Shown in pieces: positions 44,930 through 56,435 of a stretch of DNA of 64,000 nt. The position numbers and the translations under genes are program-made. Source of the stretch: CAVRRZ01 sp963723745 (GTDB lineage Bacteria; Actinomycetota; Actinomycetes; Mycobacteriales; Geodermatophilaceae). The notes under the pieces are model-generated. The model saw only the letters and a list, made by a program, of their open reading frames with translations, was not told the DNA's origin and made no database searches. The stretch covers positions 310,001 through 374,000 of the forward strand of contig CAVRRZ010000004.1 in assembly GCA_963723745.1 (NCBI GenBank), read 5' to 3'. Positions within the stretch are counted from its first letter, which is position 1. Every line of letters starts with the position of its first letter.

Positions 44930-46362
44930 TCACCACCCGGGCGGGCGGCGGTGCGCCCACGGGCGGGCCTCCTCCAGCTGCGCCGAGAGCGCGATCAGCG
45001 TGGCCTCGTCGGCGGGTCGCCCCACCAGCATCGTGCCGATCGGGAGGCCGTCGGCGCGTCCAGTGCAGCGGCACGCTGACCGCCGGCTGGCCGGTGACGT
45101 TGTACAGCGCGGTGAACGCGGCGTAGCGCTTCTGCCGCTCGAAGTCCGGCCAGCCCTCGCCGTCGGCGCCGAACCAGCCCACCGGCCGGGGGGTCATCGT
45201 GACGACCGGCGCGAGCGAGGACGTCGTAGCGGTCGGTCGCCTGCACGAACCGCCGGGCGAACAGCCGCAGCGCGTAGAGCGCCTCCATGGCCGTCGCGGG
45301 CCGACAGCGCCAGCCCGCGCTCGCGCAGTTCACGGGTCAGCGGGCGCAGCTCGTCCGACCCGCTCGGCCGGTACCGGCAGGGTGGTCGCCGGAGAGCGCC
45401 CACGACCCGTTCGAACGCCGGCAGCACCTCCGGCCCGAGGAGGCCGGCCGGCACCTCCTCGACGTCGTGGCCGAGGTCCTCGAGCAGCGGCGACCGCGTC
45501 GTCGAGGGCGGACTGCACCTCCGGGTCGAGTCCGGCGCCGTCGACGGCCGACTCGACGGTCAGGCCGATCCGCAGTCGGCCGGGCGGCCGGTCGGCGCAG
45601 CCGAGGAAGGTCTCCCCGGGCGGGAGCGGTGGCGCCCAGGCGGGGTCGCCGGGCACCGGCCCGGCCATCGCGTCGAGCATCGCGGCGGCGTCGCGGACCG
45701 TGCGGGCCAGCGGACCGTTGATGCCCAGCCCCGTCACGTCACCGCCGAGCGGCGCGTTGCTGACCCGCCCACGGCTGGGCTTGATGCCGAACAGGCCGGT
45801 TGATGCTCGCCGGGATGCGGATCGATCCGCCGCCGTCGCTGCCCTGGGCGAAGGGCACGTACCCGGCGGCGACCGCGACCGCCGCTCCCCCGCTGGACCC
45901 GCCGGCGAGCCGGGTCGGGTCCCAGGGGCAGCGGGCAGGTCCGGCGAGGTCGTTGTCGGTGTAGCAGGGGAAGCCGAACTCGGGGGTGTTCGTCTTGCCG
46001 AGGCTGATCGTCCCGGCGGCGGCCAGCTTGGTCACGACGGCGTCGTCGACGGCCGGCACGAAATCGGCCATGACCGTCGAGCCGAACGTCGTCCGGACGC
46101 CGGCGGTGTTGTTCAGGTCCTTGATCGCCGTCGGCACGCCGAGCAGCGGCGGCAGGTCGCCGCCCCGGCGCAGCCGGCGCCTCCGCGCCGGCGCGCGGCG
46201 GCCAGCGCCCGCTCCGGCGTGACGGTGAGGAAGCCGCCGAGGTCGGCGTCGCGCGCCTCGATCCGCGCCAGGGCGTGCTCACCAGCTCGGTCGGGCTGAC
46301 CTCCCGGCTGCGGACGGCGGCGGCTGCTCGAGCGCGGTGAGGTCGTGCAGCTGGGTGCCCAC
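44930..46362 (-). pseudogene. Amidase signature family enzyme, multiple frameshifts
   Basis: About 470 residues when joined. N-terminus MGTQLHDLTALEQ, then in other frames REVSPTELV, LLGVPTAIKDLNNTAGVRTTFGS (catalytic Lys), AGGSSGGAAVAVAAGYVPFAQGSDGGGSIRIPAS (Ser-cisSer-Lys triad region), GLGINGPLARTVRDAAAMLDAM, and near the end AFTALYNVTGQPAVSVPLHW. At least eight one-base indels are needed; some look like a G lost from GG. Hydrolyses an amide, substrate unknown. Divergent from kynureninase; a link to kynurenine metabolism (formamidase) is speculative. Confidence 0.8.
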
Positions 46363-46390
46363 GGACGGCGACGCTAGCCCGCGATGGGCG

Positions 46391-46403
46391 TAGACAGGAC
46401 GCC
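46391..46403 (+). promoter_or_regulatory. Probable leaderless promoter of kynU
   Basis: TAGACA at 46391-46396, seven bases, then GTG 46404. Same arrangement as before the Eis-like gene. Confidence 0.35.
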
Positions 46404-47691
46404 GTGGATGCTCCGGACACCGCCGTCCCGACGCGGACGCAGGCGCAGGCGCTCGACGACGCCGACCCGCTCGGCCGGCTTCCGCGCCCGGTTCGCCGGC
46501 ACCGACGACGACGGCCCGACCGGTGCACTACCTCGACGGCAACTCGCTGGGCCGGCTGCCGCTGGACACCCCCGCCGCCCTGGCGCGGGTGGTCGAGCAG
46601 GAGTGGGGCCGCGGGCTCGTCGGATCGTGGGGGCAGTGGATCGGCGCGGCCACCCGCGTCGGCGACGTGCTGGCCGAGGGGGTGCTGGGCGCCCGTCCCG
46701 GCGAGGTGCTCGTCGGCGACTCGACCACGGTCAACCTCTACAAGCTGCTGCTGGCCGGCATCGACGCCCGGCCGGGCCGCGACGTGCTGGTGTGCTGCGC
46801 CGACGACTTCCCGACCGACCGATACGTCGTCGCCGGGGTCGCCCGGGCGCGCGGGCATGGCGGTGCGGGAGATCCCCGCCGACATCGACGACCGGCCTCG
46901 ACCCGGCGGTGCTGGCCGCGGCGCTGGACGAGCGGGTCGCCGTCGTCGTCCTCTCGCACGTGGCCTACCGCTCGGGCGCGCTGGCCGACCTGCCGGCCGT
47001 CACCCGCGCAGGCCCGCGACGCCGGAGCGCTGGTGGTCTGGGACCTGTCCCACGCGGGCGGGCTCGGTGCCGGTGGACCTGGCGGCGTCCGGTGCGGACC
47101 TGGCGGTCGGCTGCACCTACAAGTACCTCAACGGCGGGCCGGGCTCGCCGGCGTTCCTCTACGCACGGCGGGAGCTCCAGGAGTCGCTGCGCTCGCCGAT
47201 CGCGGGCTGGTTCGGGGCAGCGCGACCAGTTCGAGATGGGCCCGGCCTACGAACCGGCCGCGGGGATCGAGCGGTTCGGCGCGGGCACGCCGCCGATCCT
47301 GGGCATCACCGCGGTCGAGGTGGGCGCCCGGCTGGTCGCCGAGGCGGGCGTACAGCGGCTGTACGCCAAGGGGCAGGCGCTCACGTCGATGGCCGTCGCG
47401 ATCGCCGACGCCTGGCCGGCACGGCACGGCGCCGTGCTCGCCTCGCCGCGCGATCCGGCGCGTCGCGGCGCGCACGTCACGTTCGCGCACCCGCACGCCT
47501 GGCAGGTGACCCAGGCGCTGATCGACCGCGGCGTCGTGCCGGACTTCCGGACGCCGGACCGCGTGCGGCTGGGCCCGGCACCGCTCTACACCCGGTTCGT
47601 CGACGTCTGGGACGCGATGGACCGCTTCCGCGAGGTGCTCGAGACCCGGGCCTGGGAGCGGTTCCCCGCCCAGCACGCCCGCGTCACCTGA
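46404..47691 (+). pseudogene. kynU: Kynureninase, multiple frameshifts
   Basis: About 425 residues when joined. Segments: HYLDGNSLGRLPLDTPAALARVVEQEWGRGLVGSWGQW, LVGDSTTVNLYKLL, FPTDRYVVAGV, then in another frame LAVGCTYKYLNGGPGSPAFLY with the PLP lysine, and a clean last third (GIERFGAGTPPILGI to ERFPAQHARVT). Frame changes near 46474, 46520, 46856-46895, 47010-47065 and 47220. PLP enzyme cleaving kynurenine to anthranilate and alanine. No kynA or kynB is visible nearby. Confidence 0.82.
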
Positions 47692-47708
47692 AGGATCCTT
47701 CTGCCCGT

Positions 47709-48572
47709 TCAGCCGGGCTCGGGGACGCCGATCGGGTTGCCGGCCGGCCAGTCGCCGGACGCGAGCACCGCGCGGCGGACCGGAACGAGCAGGTCGGCCA
47801 GCCGGTCGCAGCGGGCGTCGCCCAGCCCGCGCCACGGCCCGAGAGCGAGCCGGTCGGTGTCGGCCTCGACCGCGGCGGTCATCGCGAGGCCCGCGGCGGT
47901 CAGCTCCGTCCCGTCCAGCCAGCCGCGCCCGGACAGTGCCCTCGTCGCGTCGTCCCAGGCCTCGTCGGAGAAGCCGCGGGCGCGCAGCAACCAGTCGCGG
48001 GTGCTCCGGCCGGCTGCTGCCGCCAGCACGTGCGCCTGGAGCCCGGTGATCTCGCGCTGCAGCAGGGCTGCGGTGTGCCCGTCCCCGCGGTACTCGCGCA
48101 GCGTGGTCAACGCCTGCCACAGCGCCAGGTGCGGCTCGTCCGGCAGGGGCAGGGCCGAGTTCGCGGCCGCCAGCGGTCGTCCGGACACGTCGACCGCCCG
48201 CGCGGCGGCACCGGCCAGCTCGGCGGCCTCCTTCGCCTCGGCCGACCCGATCCACTCCTCGCCCAGCACCCGGCGGACGGCGGCGTCCACGCCGGCGAGG
48301 CGCGCGTGGAGCGCGCCGTCCGGCGTCACGACATCCCAGACCTCGGGCACCGCGCGGGCCACGAAGGCGGGTGCGAAGTTGTAGAACGTCGCCGCCACCA
48401 CGGTCGGGCCGACCGGACCCAGCGGCGCGGCGCGCAGCGCGAAGTAGCCGCGCCAGAAGCCGCGCAGGCCCCGCTCCTGCGCGGCCGCCCGGCTCTCGGC
48501 CGCGAAGTACGTGAGGGCGTGGTACGGCTCGGCCAGCGCCCACAGCCGGCGCGCGGTCCCCGGTGAGCTCAT
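47709..48572 (-). CDS. SCO6745 family protein
   Basis: 287 residues, intact inside the damaged stretch. Actinobacterial family named after SCO6745: RRLWALAEPYHALTYFA start, GFWRGYFALRAAPLGPVGP, ATFYNFAPAFVARAVPEVW and a C-terminal winged-helix-like WLDGTELTAAGLAM...DRLALGPWRGLG. No established function. It follows the HNH gene by 13 bp. Confidence 0.82.
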   Translation of the reverse strand: MSSPGTARRLWALAEPYHALTYFAAESRAAAQERGLRGFWRGYFALRAAPLGPVGPTVVAATFYNFAPAFVARAVPEVWDVVTPDGALHARLAGVDAAVRRVLGEEWIGSAEAKEAAELAGAAARAVDVSGRPLAAANSALPLPDEPHLALWQALTTLREYRGDGHTAALLQREITGLQAHVLAAAAGRSTRDWLLRARGFSDEAWDDATRALSGRGWLDGTELTAAGLAMTAAVEADTDRLALGPWRGLGDARCDRLADLLVPVRRAVLASGDWPAGNPIGVPEPG

Positions 48573-48585
48573 GCAGCGCAGGCTG

Positions 48586-49194
48586 TCATGCGCTCACGGT
48601 GTCGGGCACGCCCAGCCACTCCCGCCAGCGCGGATCCACCGTTCGTGCGCCCAGCAGACGCCACGCGGCGCCGCTGGGCGTGCGTGGTGGGTGCGGCAAC
48701 GCCCACCCCAGCTCCGCCAGCGACCGGTCGGCCTTGGTGTGGTTGCACCGGCGGCAGGCGGCGACGACGTTGTCCCAGGTGTGCGTGCCGCCCCGGCTGC
48801 GCGGGACCACGTGGTCGATGCTCGTCGCCGAGCTCCCGCAGTACACGCAGGTCTGCCCGTCCCGGGTGAAGACCGCCCGGCGGGACAGCGGCACCGACGC
48901 CGGGAAGGGCACCCGCACGTACCGGGTCAGCCGGACGACGACCGGCACGGGGAGGCTGATCGTCTCGGCATGGACGACCTCCGCGGCCGCGTCGACGGCC
49001 TCGGCCTTCTCGGCGAGCACCAGCACGATGGCGCGCCGCGTCGAGACCACGCACAGGGGCTCGTACGTGGCGTTGAGCAGCAGGGTCGCGCCGGCGGTGC
49101 CCGGTGAGGGCGCAGGCGACAGCGGTCGAATGTTCGGGTCGCGGCGCGGGCCTGGATGACCCGCCGTCGTCGACCCGTTCGCGGCACGCGGCAC
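48586..49194 (-). CDS. HNH endonuclease (Rv2469c-like)
   Basis: 202 residues. N-terminal module TLLLNATYEPLCVVSTRRAIVLVLAEKAE and a C-terminal HNH finger: CVYCG...IDHVVPRSRGGTHTWDNVVAACRRCNHTKADR with the two CxxC zinc pairs. GTG 49194 is preceded by GGAGGTGATC, an almost complete match to the 16S anti-SD, which fixes the start and suggests strong translation. Mycobacterial counterpart Rv2469c sits in the same neighbourhood. DNA target unknown; probably housekeeping rather than defence. Confidence 0.9.
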   Translation of the reverse strand: MPRAANGSTTAGHPGPRRDPNIRPLSPAPSPGTAGATLLLNATYEPLCVVSTRRAIVLVLAEKAEAVDAAAEVVHAETISLPVPVVVRLTRYVRVPFPASVPLSRRAVFTRDGQTCVYCGSSATSIDHVVPRSRGGTHTWDNVVAACRRCNHTKADRSLAELGWALPHPPRTPSGAAWRLLGARTVDPRWREWLGVPDTVSA

Positions 49195-49326
49195 GGATCA
49201 CCTCCGACGCCGGCGGACCGCCGGTGGCTCGAGCGACCCGCGGGCGGCTCCATTCTGACCTGTTCAGGCCCGGCACCGCTCCCGGGTTGTGCGCGATGCG
49301 GTTCCGGTGGGGCCGGGAGGCCGCAC

Positions 49327-49339
49327 TACCGTGGGCGTG
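49327..49339 (+). promoter_or_regulatory. Probable leaderless promoter of the prolyl oligopeptidase gene
   Basis: TACCGT at 49327-49332, seven bases, then ATG 49340. No SD is present. Confidence 0.4.
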
Positions 49340-51488
<2,149 letters not shown>

Positions 51489-51521
51489 CTCCGGCCGCGA
51501 TTGTTGAGAGAATCCGTCGTG

Positions 51522-52538
51522 ATGAGTGCTTCACCCTCCGTACTCGCCGCGGTCGACCGGGCCGCAGAGCTCGCACCGAGCTGCGTCGAGGACCCGACGT
51601 CGCTGTGCGCGAAGCTCTGGGAGCTGTTCGGCCTGCGCTGGCTCGCCACCAACGCCGACGTCCTGGTGGCCAAGCCCGCCAAGATCCTGCTGATCGTCGT
51701 GCTCGCCGTCGTCGTCCGGCTGTTCGTGCACCGGGCCATCGCCCGGCTGACCGACCGCACCGCCACCGGGGCCATGCCGACGATCATGCGCCGCCGCCGG
51801 CGCACCGCCGCGCAGCAGGACGCCGTCGACCAGGTCGCGGCCCGGCGGACGCAGCGGGCCGAGGCGATGGGCTCGGTCCTGCGCAGCTTCGCCTCGATCG
51901 TCGTCCTCGGCATCGCCGTCGTGCTCGTGCTGGGCGAGCTGGGCCTCAACCTCGCCCCGATCGTGGCCAGCGCGGGCGTCATCGGCGTGGCCCTGGGCTT
52001 CGGCGCGCAGAACCTGATCAAGGACTTCGTCGCCGGGATCGCGATCATCCTCGAGGACCAGTACGGCGTCGGTGACGTCGTCGACCTCGGCGAGGCCAGC
52101 GGCACCGTCGAGGCCGTGGGCCTGCGGGTGACCCGGCTGCGCGACATCAACGGCGTGGTCTGGTACGCCCGCAACGGCGAGATCCTGCGGGTGGGCAACA
52201 AGAGCCAGGGCTACGCCCAGGTGGTCGTCGACATGCCGGTCGCGCACGACACCGATCTCGAGCGCGCCCGCACCGTCATGCAGGAGGTCGCCGACGCCAT
52301 GTACGCCGAGGAGGAGTGGGAGGACGTGCTGCTCGCCCCGCCGGAGTCCCTCGGCGTCGAGCAGATCACCGCCGAGGGCGTGTTTCTGCGGCTGATGGTG
52401 CGCAGCACCAACGCCGACCAGTGGCGCGTCGGCCGCGAACTCCGGCTGCGGCTCAAGGAGCGGTTCGTCGCCGAGGGCATCCGGACGCCGGTGCCGCTGC
52501 TGGGCGTGGCGTCGGGCAACGGAGCGGGGACCCGCTGA
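51522..52538 (+). CDS. MscS family mechanosensitive channel
   Basis: 338 residues. Three membrane helices: KILLIVVLAVVVRLFV, SFASIVVLGIAVVLVLGELG, and the pore helix VASAGVIGVALGFGAQNLIKDFVAG with the Gly/Ala packing typical of MscS TM3. The C-terminal beta and alpha/beta domains follow (VGDVVDLGEASGTVEAVGLR, RNGEILRVGN). Releases solutes on osmotic downshift. ATG 51522 preferred; GTG 51519 adjoins. Its stop overlaps the next frame. Confidence 0.9.
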   Translation: MSASPSVLAAVDRAAELAPSCVEDPTSLCAKLWELFGLRWLATNADVLVAKPAKILLIVVLAVVVRLFVHRAIARLTDRTATGAMPTIMRRRRRTAAQQDAVDQVAARRTQRAEAMGSVLRSFASIVVLGIAVVLVLGELGLNLAPIVASAGVIGVALGFGAQNLIKDFVAGIAIILEDQYGVGDVVDLGEASGTVEAVGLRVTRLRDINGVVWYARNGEILRVGNKSQGYAQVVVDMPVAHDTDLERARTVMQEVADAMYAEEEWEDVLLAPPESLGVEQITAEGVFLRLMVRSTNADQWRVGRELRLRLKERFVAEGIRTPVPLLGVASGNGAGTR

Positions 52539-53836
52539 GCGCGGGCGTTCCCGAGGGCGCCGCGGCCCCCCGCGCGGCCACCTTCCGGGAGGTCTTCGCG
52601 GTCGGCGAGTTCCGGCCGCTGTTCGGCACGTTCCTGCTCTCCACGATCGGCGACGAGCTCGCCCGGGTCGCGCTGACCGTCCTCGTCTACGCGCGCACCG
52701 AGTCGCCGCTGCTGGCCGCGATGACGTTCGCCATCAGCTACCTGCCGTGGCTGCTGTTCGGGCCGCTGCTGTCGACCTTCGCCGACCGCTTCCCCCGGCA
52801 CCGGGTACTGATCGCCACGGACGTCGCCCGTGCGGTGCTGGTGGCGGGGATGGCGATCCCCGGGACGCCGCTGCCGGTGCTGCTGGCGCTGCTGTTCCTG
52901 GTGGCGATGTGCGCGCCCCCGTTCGAGTCGGCCCGGTCGGCGCTGATGGCCGACGTGCTGGAGGGTGACCGCTACGCGGTGGCCACGTCGCTCTCCAACA
53001 TCAGCCTGCAGCTGGCGCAGGTGGTCGGCTTCGTGCTGGCCGGTGCGCTGGTGGCGGTGTTCGACCCGTCGATCGCGCTCCTGGTCAACGCCCTGACGTT
53101 CGCCGTCTCGGCCGTCTGGCTCAAGGCAGGTCTGCGGCCGCGGCCGGCGCCGTCGTCCCCGTCGGGCGGGCTCGCGCGCGGCGTCCTGCGCGACGCCGGC
53201 GAGGGGCTGCGGCTGATCGGCGGCAACCCGCGGCTGCTGGCGATCATCGCGGTGCTGTGGGTGGGCACGCTGTTCGCCTACGCCTCGGAAGGCATCGCCA
53301 CCCCCCTCGTCGAGGAGCTCGGCCAGGGGACGACGGCCGTCGGCGTGCTGCTGGCCGCCAACCCGCTCGGCGTCACGATCGGCGGCCTGGTCGTGGCCCG
53401 GCTGGTGCGACCGTCGCGGCGCGAGGCGCTCGTGCCCTTCCTGGTGCTGCTCTCCCTCGCGCCGCTCGTGCTGGCCGGCGTGCTGGCGAACCTCGCCGGC
53501 CCGGGCGGGGTGTCCTTCGCGCTGGTCGTCGGGCTGATGTTCGTCTCCGGCCTCGGCGGCGCCTGGCTGATCCCGCTGAACGTCTCGTTCGTGCAGGCGG
53601 TACCGCCGGCCTTCCGGGGCCGCGCGTTCGGTGTCGCGGTGGCCGGGCTCTACGGCGTGCAGGGCGTCGGCGTCCTCGGCGCCGGTCTGGCCGCGGAGGG
53701 CATCGCTCCCAGCGGTGTGGTCGCGCTGTCGGGCGCGCTGGGCCTGATCGCGGTGATCGTCCCGCTCATGGCGTACCTACGTACGCAGGGTCACGTGGCA
53801 CCGGCGGGCGCCGCCGCGGGATCATCGGTGTCATGA
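52535..53836 (+). CDS. MFS transporter (start codon unclear, possibly CTG)
   Basis: About 433 residues, twelve helices, MFS_3/EntS-like: LLSTIGDELARVALTVLVYARTESPL, PLLSTFADRFPRHRVL (motif A), and the central FDPSIALLVNALTFAVSAVWL. Between GTG 52316 (which would overlap mscS by 220 bp and read antisense-like residues) and an ATG deep inside helix 2 there is no ATG, GTG or TTG. A CTG at 52535 overlaps the mscS stop as CTGA in the style of other couplings here. An undetected sequence error is also possible. Stop overlaps glbO (ATGA). Confidence 0.8.
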   Translation: MSAGVPEGAAAPRAATFREVFAVGEFRPLFGTFLLSTIGDELARVALTVLVYARTESPLLAAMTFAISYLPWLLFGPLLSTFADRFPRHRVLIATDVARAVLVAGMAIPGTPLPVLLALLFLVAMCAPPFESARSALMADVLEGDRYAVATSLSNISLQLAQVVGFVLAGALVAVFDPSIALLVNALTFAVSAVWLKAGLRPRPAPSSPSGGLARGVLRDAGEGLRLIGGNPRLLAIIAVLWVGTLFAYASEGIATPLVEELGQGTTAVGVLLAANPLGVTIGGLVVARLVRPSRREALVPFLVLLSLAPLVLAGVLANLAGPGGVSFALVVGLMFVSGLGGAWLIPLNVSFVQAVPPAFRGRAFGVAVAGLYGVQGVGVLGAGLAAEGIAPSGVVALSGALGLIAVIVPLMAYLRTQGHVAPAGAAAGSSVS

Positions 53837-54267
53837 CCGAGTCGAGCCCTTCCCTGCCCTCGGCCCGGACGTTCTACGACGAGATCGGCGGCGCGCCGGT
53901 CTTCGAACTGCTCGTGGGCCGCTTCTATGCCGGGGTGCGCACCGATCCCGTGCTCGCGCCGCTGTACCCGCAGGACGACTGGGAGGGCGCCGAGCTGCGG
54001 CTGCGGGCCTTCCTGGAGCAGTACTGGGGCGGGCCGACCACGTACTCGCAGCACCGGGGGCATCCGCGCCTGCGGATGCGGCACGCGCCCTTCGCCATCG
54101 GCCCCGCCGAGCGGGACGCGTGGCTGCGGCACATGCGTGCGGCGGTCGACTCCCTCGAGCTGTCGCCGGAGCAGGAGGCCACGATGTGGCAGTACTTCGA
54201 GATGGCTGCCCACAGCATGCAGAACCGTTGGCCCGACGAGGCGCCCGGCGGGCTGTCCCCGGCCTGA
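53833..54267 (+). CDS. glbO: Truncated haemoglobin, group II (GlbO)
   Basis: 144 residues. Signature FYDEIGGAPVFELLVGRFYAGV (Tyr B10), PLYPQDDWEGAELRLRAFLEQYWGGPTTYSQHRG (Tyr CD1 and group II spacing), proximal His in LRMRHAPFAIG, and Trp G8 in ATMWQYFEMAA. Binds O2 tightly and is linked to NO and oxidative stress handling. The M. tuberculosis orthologue is Rv2470. ATG overlaps the MFS stop, a coupled pair. Confidence 0.93.
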   Translation: MTESSPSLPSARTFYDEIGGAPVFELLVGRFYAGVRTDPVLAPLYPQDDWEGAELRLRAFLEQYWGGPTTYSQHRGHPRLRMRHAPFAIGPAERDAWLRHMRAAVDSLELSPEQEATMWQYFEMAAHSMQNRWPDEAPGGLSPA

Positions 54268-54399
54268 TGCGAGCGGACACCGCGTTCCGCGCCGCCGACG
54301 CCGGCTCGATGCAGTGGCTGCCCGCGCCCGACGGGTGCCTGGAGGAAGGTCTCCGGCGGCGACCTGTCGGACGACGCCGCAGTCTGGCTGCAGGCCTGA
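54267..54399 (+). pseudogene. Possible small ORF with one frameshift
   Basis: ATG overlaps the glbO stop. It reads MRADTAFRAADAGSMQWLPAPDGCLE and then, after dropping one base near 54346-54350, KVSGGDLSDDAAVWLQA and stop. The total, 133 bases, is exactly one more than 44 codons. Both pieces have actinobacterial codon bias. No family recognised; may be chance. Confidence 0.3.
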
Positions 54400-54430
54400 G
54401 CCAGCGTCCGGAGGGGGCCGGGCGCTCGGG

Positions 54431-54442
54431 TACCGTGCGCCG
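54431..54442 (+). promoter_or_regulatory. Probable leaderless promoter of bioY
   Basis: TACCGT at 54431-54436 and GTG at 54443 six bases later; no SD. No BirA/BioQ-like palindrome is evident. Confidence 0.4.
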
Positions 54443-55009
54443 GTGAAGAGCAGAGACTTGGCCTACGTCGCGTTGTTCGCGGCAATCGTCGCCGCGCTCG
54501 GGCTGCTGCCGCCGCTGCCGGTGCCGGGCATTCCGGTGCCGATCACCGCCCAGACCCTCGGTGTCATGCTGGCCGGGTCGGTGCTGGGTGCCCGCAGGGG
54601 CGGCCTGGCGCTGCTCGCCTTCCTGGCCGTGGTGGCAGTGGGCGCCCCGGTGCTGGCCGGCGGGCGCGGCGGACTCGGCGTCTTCGTCGGGCCGTCGGCC
54701 GGCTTCCTGCTCAGCTGGCCGCTGGCCGCGTTCGTGATCGGCCTGCTGACCCAGCTGTTCTGGCGCCGACTGAACCTGGCGTGGGCGCTGGTGGCCAACC
54801 TGGTCGGCGGCGTGCTGGTCATCTACGCGGTCGGCATTCCCGTACTCGCGCTCGTCGGCGACGTCCCGCTGTGGACGGCGTTCTCCGGCTCGATGGCGTT
54901 CGTGCCCGGCGACCTGGTCAAGGCGGTGGCGGCGTCGGCGGTCGCGGTCGCCGTCCGCAAGGCCTATCCCGTCATCGAGCTGCCCGCGCGCCGTCCGGCG
55001 GTCGGCTGA
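54443..55009 (+). CDS. bioY: Biotin ECF transporter substrate-binding protein BioY
   Basis: 188 residues, six membrane helices. BioY signature LPPLPVPGIPVPITAQTLGVMLAGSVLGARRGGLALL and the C-terminal SGSMAFVPGDLVKAVAASAVA. S component that binds biotin in the membrane. The following two genes supply the energising module, so this is a dedicated BioYMN set. Confidence 0.93.
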   Translation: MKSRDLAYVALFAAIVAALGLLPPLPVPGIPVPITAQTLGVMLAGSVLGARRGGLALLAFLAVVAVGAPVLAGGRGGLGVFVGPSAGFLLSWPLAAFVIGLLTQLFWRRLNLAWALVANLVGGVLVIYAVGIPVLALVGDVPLWTAFSGSMAFVPGDLVKAVAASAVAVAVRKAYPVIELPARRPAVG

Positions 55010-55026
55010 CCGGCGGGGGACCCGGC

Positions 55027-55758
55027 ATGCGACGGGTGCAGCGCGCCGCCACGCTCGACGCGGCCGAGCGCGCCCCGCGCACCGCGATCGAGCTGGCGGG
55101 GGTCTGGCACGCCTACGGGGAGCGTCAGGTGCTCGCCGACGTCTCGCTCGAGCTGACCGAGTCGCGGATCGGCGTGATCGGCGCCAACGGCTCGGGCAAG
55201 AGCACCTTCGCCCGGTTGCTCAATGGACTGGTGCTGCCGACGACGGGGACCGTGCGGGTCGACGGCTTCGACACCGCCCAGCAGCTGCGCGAGGTGCGGC
55301 GCCGGGTCGGCTTCGTCTTCCAGGACCCCGATGCGCAGATCGTGCATCCCACCGTCGCCGAGGACCTGGCCTTCGGTCCGGCGAACCAGGGGGTCCCGGC
55401 GGACGAGCGGAACCGCCGCGTGGAGGAGATGCTGCGCCGCTTCGGGCTGGCCGACCACCGCGACCACCCCGCGCACCTGCTCAGCGGCGGCCAGAAGCAG
55501 CTGCTGGCCATCGCCGGGGTGCTCGTCATGCGGCCGCAGCGGATCGTGTTCGACGAGCCCACGACGCTGCTCGACCTGGTCAACACCCGGGCGATCGCGC
55601 GGGTGATCGACGAGCTGGACCAGGACGTCGTGGTGATCACCCACCACCTGGACCTGCTGGCCGGCTTCGACCGGGTGCTGGTCTTCGAGGACGGGCGGGT
55701 CGTCGCCGACGGCACCCCGGCGGAGACGGTGCCCTGGTACGTGGCCAGGTCGGGCTGA
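55027..55758 (+). CDS. bioM: ECF transporter ATPase (BioM/CbiO-like)
   Basis: 243 residues. Walker A GANGSGKS near 56-63, Q-loop FVFQDPDAQIVHPTVAEDLAFG, ABC signature LLSGGQKQLLAIAG, Walker B RIVFDEPTTLLDL and a switch His in VITHHLD. A-component of the biotin importer. ATG has GGGGGA upstream; the stop overlaps bioN by one base. Confidence 0.92.
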   Translation: MRRVQRAATLDAAERAPRTAIELAGVWHAYGERQVLADVSLELTESRIGVIGANGSGKSTFARLLNGLVLPTTGTVRVDGFDTAQQLREVRRRVGFVFQDPDAQIVHPTVAEDLAFGPANQGVPADERNRRVEEMLRRFGLADHRDHPAHLLSGGQKQLLAIAGVLVMRPQRIVFDEPTTLLDLVNTRAIARVIDELDQDVVVITHHLDLLAGFDRVLVFEDGRVVADGTPAETVPWYVARSG

Positions 55759-56435
55759 TGCTGGCGCTGTACGTACCCGGGACGAGCCCGGTCCACGGCG
55801 CGCCGGCGGGCGTCAAGCTCGGCCTGATGGCCGCACTCGGGCTCGCGCTGTTCGTCGTGCCGGCCGAAGTCGCTGGGGTCGTCGTCCCCGAGGTGGCGGT
55901 GGCCGGGACGGCGACGCTGCTCGTGCTCGCCGTCGGGCTGGTCGGCGCGCGCCTCCCAGCTCGGGCACTGTGGGCCCAGGCGCGGCCGGTGTGGCCCTGG
56001 CTGGCCGGGCTGTTCGCCGTCCACCTGCTGGTCAACGGCCTCGCGACCGGCGCGGCGACGGGCACGGCGACCGTCCTCCGCGTGCTGGCGCTGGTGCTGG
56101 CCGCCGCAGTGGTGACATCGACGACCCGGGTGACCGCGCTGGTGGACGTGGTGGAGCGGCTCACCGGACCGCTGCGGGTGTTCGGCGTCCGCCCGGCGCG
56201 GGTGGGGCTGGTGATCGCGATGACGCTGCGCTTCATCCCGCTGGTCGCCGACCGCGCGGCGCGGATCCGGGAGGCGCAGGCGGCCCGCGGCGCGGACCGG
56301 GTGCGCCTGGTGGCGGTCGTGCCGCTGCTGGTGCACGTGCTGCGAATGGCGCACACCCTCGGGGAAGCGCTCGACGCCCGCGGCGCCGACGACGCGGAGC
56401 CGCCCCGCCGCGGCCGGGTCGGGCTGGCCCCGTGA
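55758..56435 (+). CDS. bioN: ECF transporter transmembrane protein (BioN/EcfT)
   Basis: 225 residues. About five membrane helices and the EcfT coupling motif AARIREAQAARGAD plus a second Ala-Arg-Gly (ALDARGADDAEP) near the C-terminus that contacts the ATPase. T-component. Coupled to bioM upstream (TGATG) and to the MOSC gene downstream (GTGA). Confidence 0.92.
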   Translation: MLALYVPGTSPVHGAPAGVKLGLMAALGLALFVVPAEVAGVVVPEVAVAGTATLLVLAVGLVGARLPARALWAQARPVWPWLAGLFAVHLLVNGLATGAATGTATVLRVLALVLAAAVVTSTTRVTALVDVVERLTGPLRVFGVRPARVGLVIAMTLRFIPLVADRAARIREAQAARGADRVRLVAVVPLLVHVLRMAHTLGEALDARGADDAEPPRRGRVGLAP

